A DNA stretch of 64,000 nt from Fusarium oxysporum f. sp. lycopersici 4287 (taxonomy: Eukaryota > Ascomycota > Sordariomycetes > Hypocreales > Nectriaceae). The notes under the pieces were generated by a model. The model saw nothing but the letters and a program-made list of their open reading frames with translations. It was not told where the DNA came from and searched no databases. The position numbers and the translations under genes are program-made. Numbering within the stretch: the first letter of the stretch is position 1; every line of letters begins with the position of its first letter. Where the stretch lies: positions 5,148,763-5,212,762 of the forward strand of contig NC_030989.1 in assembly GCF_000149955.1 (NCBI RefSeq). The letters are read 5' to 3'. Positions 58,329 through 64,000 of this stretch are shown here, one piece after another.

Positions 58329-60877
58329 CTAGCAACCGGATATCCCCAGGGCCAATGCTGTCGTGGAGCCAAGCCCGACCCAAGCTCGCATGGCATTGAT
58401 GATAGACAGGTCCCTGTGAACACGCGTGTACTTCCCCGCCATCAAGGTGCCTCCTCCATAGCCGCACTAGTGAAACAATTAGCAAGAACAAACACAAGAG
58501 AGAATTCATAGTTACATACAGCTGAGGCCACGTAAGCTTGATCATAGGCCATTCCGAGACATCCGCTCTGTGATTGGCTCCCCGTATACAGCGAGCAATC
58601 ACTCTTCCCATCAGGAAATCCTGAGGCGCCGTTCGACGCAAACATGTAGCTGCTCAGCACCAGCTTAATCTTCCAGTCGCCATCGGTTCGGCTGAACAGC
58701 TGGACTTCGAAGGCCCGATGCTTGGAAATGTCCTTGTCCTTGATCAAGACGCTCCCCGAGTCTCCCATGTCCCTGCTCGAAGAGCCCGGCGATTGCTGGT
58801 CGTGGTCGTCGTTCTGGATGGCGAATCGCGATGCGGGAATGACCCAGGAGCCACAAGCGGGAAACTCTTTGGGATAGTCAGAGCTCCAGATCTTGATCTT
58901 GGCAATGTCGGTGGAAGAGAGCCCAGCCGCAGAGAGGACGTTGTCGAAGTTGGTGTACCAACTCCACTCGCCGCCGCCACAGGCGAGCAGGTCCTTCTCA
59001 CCACCGAGTATGACCTCGTTCCATGAGATGAAGTCGGCGGGGAAGTCGCCTCCTCCTAGCTTCTGTTTGACGCGCTTGTAGATCTGCGCCATCATGGCTG
59101 GGCCAATGTGCTTGGCAGCATCAACGCGGAAGCCCGACGCACCGAGAGACAGGACATCGACGAGGTACGTCGCGACCCTATCCTGTACATACGGCTTCTC
59201 TGAGTTCAGATCCGTAAGGCCTACGAGCCAGCCCTTGGTGATAACTTGCCCATCTGTCCACGAGCTGAGTGACCTCTCACAGTGGAAGTCGGTAGGACCA
59301 TACGGTACCGCGGGGAACTCTACTGTCGGCCTTGTACCAGAAAAGGGGTTGATCAAGTACGTCTGGCCCCAAGTGTAGAACGGCGACCCGGCCGTGCCGT
59401 TGTGTCCCGTGTACAGGGAGCAGTCGGTGTTGCGGTGGTTTTGGACGTCGTTGCCGTTGCCCGACATGTGGTTCAGCACGGCGTCAAAGTACACCCTGAC
59501 TCCAACGGCACGGCAGGTCTGGATCATGGCACGGAGCTCAGCACGCGATCCCAAACGTGACTGCAGCCGGTAAGAGACGGGCTGGTAGACGAAATACCAC
59601 GGCCGGAACTGGTTGTCGGGCTCGTAATAGTTGGATCCCCAGACATGCTCTTGCGGCGGCCAGATCTTGAGGCCCATATACCCAGCCTTGCTGAGAAAGG
59701 AGCACTCTTTTGCAATATCTGTGTACGGCCAACCGAAAAGCTCAACAATGGCTCCCTTCTGGCCATCACTGAAAGAGCTCTGCTGGCCGGAAATGACAGC
59801 ATTCTCCCAGAGAAAGTAGAGTGGATCCAGGGTCAGCACCGACCCGCTACTGCCGTAGACGACGATGGTGAGTCCACCTTTCGTAGACTGATTGGCCTGA
59901 TAGACGTTACTGGTCTGGTTTGCGCCGTTGAAACTATATGTGAGCGTCTCATCCGTTCGTGATAAGCAGTTGATCACCACAGCTGCCGACGTCTTTGATG
60001 AGCTGTATTGGATGTCTGCATAGCCCGTCAGCGACCGGTACGACTGGAAGGTGTCGAAGTAGGCGGTATCGCCCTTGGGTGGCGTTTGCCATCGCCGGTT
60101 TTCAGCTGAGTCTGGGACTGTGTAGGTCGAACCAGAGGCGCACGAGTCCTTTCCGTTGAAGTTCCCGCATCCAGTGGGCGCTGTAGCCGCAGCTTCGGTT
60201 GGAATTGTTGCTGAGTAGAACGGCGGGATTGAGCTGGGAGACACTGTGCCGCCTGTACCCGCAGGGACAGTAGACGATGAGGTTGTCGATGAAGTGATGG
60301 TACTGGACGCCCGTGTACTAGTGCCCGTAGTGGAGGTACTAGTCTTTGAAGTCGAGGAGGTTATCTGGTAATTGACATTGTTGCCCGGATCATAATACCT
60401 GCCACGTGGTTCAGTCCCTCGACTCCCTTTAACCGGGGATAACAACAATGTGCCAGACTCACGTGGTGCCAGAGACGATGTAGGCAATGTAGAACTGCGT
60501 TGCCGACGCTGCCGTTCCCGAGAAAGTCCACGTCTCATAACCGCTGCTATCTGGTCCGGTTGAGTAGGACGCTGAGATGGGCGTGCTCATCCATGTTGAG
60601 CCCGCCGCCCAATAAACGGAAACAGCTTTGGCATAGGCAATGTTTTGGATCTATCGTGCCCAGACGTCAAACCATTAGCAACTGCATTAATCTCTTACTC
60701 TCGCAGTCATCCACTTCCTCTCACCTTAACGGACCCGGCCAACGTGGAGCCAGTATAGGTGTAACTCTTCAGGGATACTTGAGTGGCACGCTTCTCGTGC
60801 GCAGAGTTGGATGGAGCTGCCAAAATTTTTATGGTTAGGAGTAGCCAGACAAACAATGTGCTGGGCAGAAATCGCAT
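58329..60877 (-). CDS. Secreted GH13 alpha-amylase with N-terminal CBM21
   Basis: Minus-strand exons 60877-60725, 60650-60463, 60398-58520 and 58466-58329 join in frame to 785 residues. Introns are 74, 64 and 53 bp, all GT-AG. A signal peptide (MRFLPSTLFVWLLLTIKILA) is followed by a CBM21-type starch-binding domain (VSLKSYTYTGSTLAGSVK, IQNIAYAKAVSVYW, ending TTYYDPGNNVNYQ at about 113-127), then a Ser/Thr linker to ~165. The GH13 barrel has region I DAVLNH (Asp419-His424), region II GFRVDAAKH (nucleophile Asp540), region III WNEV (acid/base Glu575) and region IV QNDDHDQ (Asp647). All three catalytic acids are present. The last exon ends STTALALGISGC. It should hydrolyse alpha-1,4-glucans outside the cell. 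It appears intact and well spliced, in contrast to most neighbours. Confidence 0.92.
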
Positions 60878-60978
60878 AGTGACTGATCTCTGGTGAGCAG
60901 TATTGCAGATTGGTAATGATGTTTGTGTCGAAGTCTTGACATGAGGGTTGACCGGCAGAGTGATGTCGCGATGCTTTT

Positions 60979-60985
60979 CTTTATA
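60979..60985 (-). promoter_or_regulatory. TATA box of the amylase gene
   Basis: TATAAAG on the minus strand, about 100 bp upstream of the ATG at 60877, a usual spacing for a fungal core promoter. Confidence 0.55.
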
Positions 60986-62859
60986 CGCTCAGTCGAAGGC
61001 ATCTATCTTCAAGAGGCATCTCGTCTGCAGGGACAATATCCGGCCACATAGTCATGCTCTTCCAGTGCTCGGTCCGAATTGTGTACATGGGTTGCCAACA
61101 GTGGGCCTAAACTGGCCAAGGCCTAACCAGGCTTTGAGGCCATTCCCCGGGTTTTGAACCCCAGAGCAACGGCTCTAACCCCATGCAGCCCGCACTCGCC
61201 CGGAGTGTTTTGCCACGCATATCCAGAACCGTCTTCATCTATCAATATTTAACGGCGAAATAACCGGCCCTTTCTCGGTATTACTACCCTGAATCAGAGT
61301 TGCCCGTGGGGAACATTTTGACGAGTTACTGAGGTGGTGGACGTATCACTGTAATCGAGCAGATGATGCCGAGTGAAGAAGCGAAAATCACATGTCAGCT
61401 TGCGAGTGAAAAACCAAATCAACTCGAAACCCACCTGACCAATGAGTCCTGAAATGCAATAGAGGGATAATTCCACATTGATAGTTCTTTCCTTGACCAA
61501 TTTTCCTGATCGGTCCTTCCAGCAAAAGCCTTCTACTTATGTTTCTCAGTGATGCCAACTTCTTCAGGGTAGTTCCTGCCTGGGGTCACTTTCAGCACCC
61601 TTCACAACATCTATTTGCTATAGAATTAAACATACTACTTCTTTATCTATATCAACAGTTGCAGCATGTAGAATCGAGTGAGTTAAGTGGATTATGAAAC
61701 TGTAAGCGGTGATCATCTTGCTTGAATGGTTGGTAGTGTGGCGGTGGGCAGCTGTGTTGCTGATAAACTCGATTCATACTTCACAGGTCAACGTCCTCTA
61801 TCTCCTAACAGGCGAGGAACCATATCCCAATTCCGAGCCGTAGTAGATAATAAGGTAGGGATGATTCGTGAGACAACAACAGAGGCGAGGCAGTTCTCGA
61901 GAAGCGGAATTCTTCTGAGGGTTGTTAGAGCCCTCTGTTCTGAAAAACTGTAAAATGAGACTACTGGCATACGTTCCATATGACTATGATGTGATATATT
62001 CATTGTTGCTGCGAGTGTTATCTTCAAGTTTGCCGGCTGATCTCTTCGGTATGTTCCTAAAATGGTCATGAAGCCGGCCGCGAGTCGGCTGTAATTACAT
62101 TTTCGTTTCGGACCCAGTGAACTTCGGAATTCGAATCAAGGGAGGCGGAGTCTCCGCCATTGGCAACTCAACAACCACGAGGAAGACAATATAAATGGGG
62201 TTAAACCAAGATTTCAGACATTTACTATTCAACATTGTCGTTGGTGGGAAATTTCCCCGGATTTTTAGGTAACTTTTCAATTTCTTCTCGGTCCGAATGG
62301 CTTGTCTGATGATGAAGGCACGGCTCGGTCCTTGCAATGGCTTATTTGGACTGCAGATTGGTGTGTCGCCGTAAGTTAATATTAGGCCCATCAGGGTGTT
62401 GGCAATTACTAGAAGTGAAGAAACAAAAACGGCCCGAAATTGAACAGGTCACCAACAGCGACATAGCCCTTCAGGGCTGAGAGAAGGATCGATGCGATCA
62501 AAGTGCTAATGCGGGGTTGCGAGAGCGAAGAATCTACCCCAGAGACATCGTGGCCCGAAATTATTGCTGTTGGGGCTCACCACGTGTCTTCGAGACCTGT
62601 ATTCTGTCATCCTATTTGTATTCTCTTTGCAGTCTGCCCAACCAATGTCTTTAGAGTTTGTCGCTTGCAGGGATATATGTTTTTTTACCCAATCAAAAAC
62701 TTAACCTTGATACAGCCAGCTACGGACGATGGGTAAAGTCTGGTATATAGTTAACGCTATTTTTTTCTTACTTTCCTACTTTTGAATAGCAAAGATAACG
62801 AACCTGTTGCTACTATCTATATCTCTATTAATTCTTCCATTTTCGAGTTGTTATTAGCT
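60986..62859. other. Amylase promoter region and intergenic DNA
   Basis: No gene supported. A tRNA-like B-box (GGTTCAAAACC, minus strand near 61150) lacks a proper cloverleaf. Confidence 0.35.
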
Positions 62860-63400
62860 AATAATAATCTAAATACTTGCTGGCTTCTTGCTCATTGTCC
62901 GCCGCTTGCATTGCCCACGCTACTTCTGGCTCTGACGGGTACATCGCCGGCGCAGTACTCTTCCTCTTCCGACCACGGCTTTTCTCGCCCGAGAGAGCTT
63001 CTTGCGCCTATGCGTGATACTCAGGCTCCTTGGGCTTTCTTGCAGCCCTTTTCCTCTTAGCTTCTCGTGAGGCCCTTTTAGCCTTTTCTGCAATTTCTTT
63101 CCTTGCACGGTCCGCTCGGGCTCTCATACGGTCCTCGTAACTCATATCTCTCGCTGTTCCCGGTACTTCTGACCTTGTTAACCGACGAACCTTTACTTGG
63201 TTATTTATATTGACCAGAAACTGATTATGTGCTTGAAGAAGGGGACGTTCCACAAATGATAATTGTGCAGCAATAGTGAGCTTCGTGACGTAACAGCTCC
63301 TGCCAAGGCGAGCGTTGACGGAGTTTGCGTTATTGTATTCTGCACACTGGAGTCTCCATTTACCTCGTAGATCGCAGGGGCAATCCATACTGCCGGGGAC
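62860..63400 (-). mobile_element. pogo/Fot-type transposase, C-terminal relic
   Basis: The minus strand reads ERPLLQAHNQFLVNINNQVK, VRRLTRSEVPGTARDMSYED and a basic tail (EAKRKRAARKPKEPEYHA), then past a TAG SGEKSRGRKRKSTAP and SEPEVAW. The LQA.N.FL..IN.....RR..RS...G.A..MSYE pattern is the usual C-terminus of a fungal CENP-B/DDE transposase subfamily. The catalytic domain is missing. Confidence 0.68.
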
Positions 63401-64000
63401 TTTTTTATATCACGGAAGACCTTAACTGTAAACTTTCCAGGGTCTCGTGGCTCCCGAAGGCGTCGTATATTAGCACACGTGGCTTTTGATTACCGCGTTC
63501 TTTCGTTTAGGGATCAAAAACAAGCTTCATCCATTGTAAGCTAAAACATAAGTCTGTTACAAAGAAAGTGGCGATTAGTAATGCAAGTAGGGCCAGGGTT
63601 GGCAGGATAGTAAGTATATTAGTTAAATTCAAGTATTAATTGGAAAACAGTAATTAAAATATATAGAAAATTAATAATAATAAATAAGGATATAAAAAGT
63701 AAATAGAAGTATAGTATAAGGCATAATTAAGTAAGTAATAAATAATAAATCTATTTTAGTATTTATTTATAGCTTCTATCTTATTTTATATATTAAATTC
63801 TATAATTAATATAGGCCTCTTTGTCACGGGCTGGGCTCGGTAGGGCAGGTGAACGGGGAACGCTTCAGGCAGAATACGGTCTATTGCTACGGATAGGCAC
63901 TGCAGGCAGGTCAGGCTCTATTAACAAGACGTAGCTCGAGGAGCTACGTTACAGGAACTATCTGGTCGGTAAACAAAGTCTCTGCGATAACGTATCGCCA
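63401..64000. repeat. AT-rich block and possible LTR edge
   Basis: 63610-63820 is AT-rich. At 63822 the composition changes sharply to GC-richer sequence beginning TGTCACGGGCTGGG, which resembles the 5' end of a fungal LTR; the element would continue beyond the window. A 9-bp-arm hairpin (ACGTAGCTC, GAG, GAGCTACGT) lies at 63929-63949. No coding sequence is visible. Confidence 0.35.

Noticed and set aside
61120..61200. tRNA-like segment on the minus strand with GGTTCAAAACC and a short anticodon-like stem
   Set aside because: The T stem does not pair fully, the anticodon loop would have only 4 nt and no acceptor stem forms.
61180..61205. CGG-N7-CGG upstream of the amylase as a possible amylolytic-regulator site
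   Set aside because: The known AmyR-type spacing is N8; here it is N7 for CGG-CGG, and no second site supports it.
1..64000. CRISPR arrays, bacterial operons or phage modules
   Set aside because: No spaced direct repeats; introns and gene families are fungal throughout.
1..64000. Starship-type captain (DUF3435 tyrosine recombinase) carrying the region
   Set aside because: No frame with recognisable tyrosine-recombinase motifs was seen, so a giant-element origin is not supported by this window.
1..64000. Secondary-metabolite gene cluster around the FAD oxidase and SDR
   Set aside because: No polyketide synthase, NRPS, terpene synthase, P450 or transporter is visible, and the two genes are 7 kb apart with unrelated DNA between.

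Overview
The window reads as part of a filamentous ascomycete (Pezizomycotina) genome. Genes have short GT-AG introns (about 46-94 bp), and families typical of that group are present: AA13 starch LPMO, CBM21-GH13 amylase, fungal cAMP-receptor-like GPCRs, Zn(II)2Cys6 regulators, an NsdD-like GATA regulator and a LysM-effector-type protein. Long AT-rich blocks and nonsense codons explicable by C-to-T (or G-to-A) change look like repeat-induced point mutation (RIP). No species is claimed. Four runs of N mark assembly gaps (19013-19112, 26069-26195, 46701-46923, 48963-49436).

Layout. 0-14 kb: remains of a Cys-rich single-pass membrane protein, an NB-ARC relic, an intact six-exon FAD-linked oxidase (3100-5608), a small four-exon protein of unknown function (8416-8920), an AT-rich block, and an intact six-exon NAD(P)-dependent extended SDR (12433-13810). 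14-24 kb: a truncated F-box gene beside a RIP-degraded repeat, a near-complete cAMP-receptor-like GPCR (minus strand), a Tc1/mariner relic and a 3'-truncated nsdD-like pseudogene with three RIP-type stops. 26-43 kb: a graveyard of broken host genes (second GPCR, FAS1 protein, Ser/Thr kinase, Zn2Cys6 regulator, LysM-effector-type protein, kinase-like fragment) interleaved with pogo/Fot fragments and a piggyBac relic. A 128-residue open frame at 36324-36710 may be intact.

44-61 kb: a damaged Zn2Cys6 regulator whose 3' end stops inside a perfect 26-bp-arm palindrome, a second piggyBac fragment, an AA13 LPMO with CBM20 (interrupted by a gap), a second copy of the repeat seen at 15-16.6 kb, and an intact four-exon secreted CBM21-GH13 alpha-amylase (58329-60877). 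AA13 and amylase together suggest a starch-degrading theme. The right end carries another pogo fragment, AT-rich sequence and a possible LTR edge.

Overall this is a gene-poor, repeat-rich accessory compartment. A few intact metabolic genes survive among duplicated or relocated host genes that are mutated and truncated, usually close to transposon relics or AT-rich blocks. Family assignments rest on reading translated motifs by eye; no database search was run.
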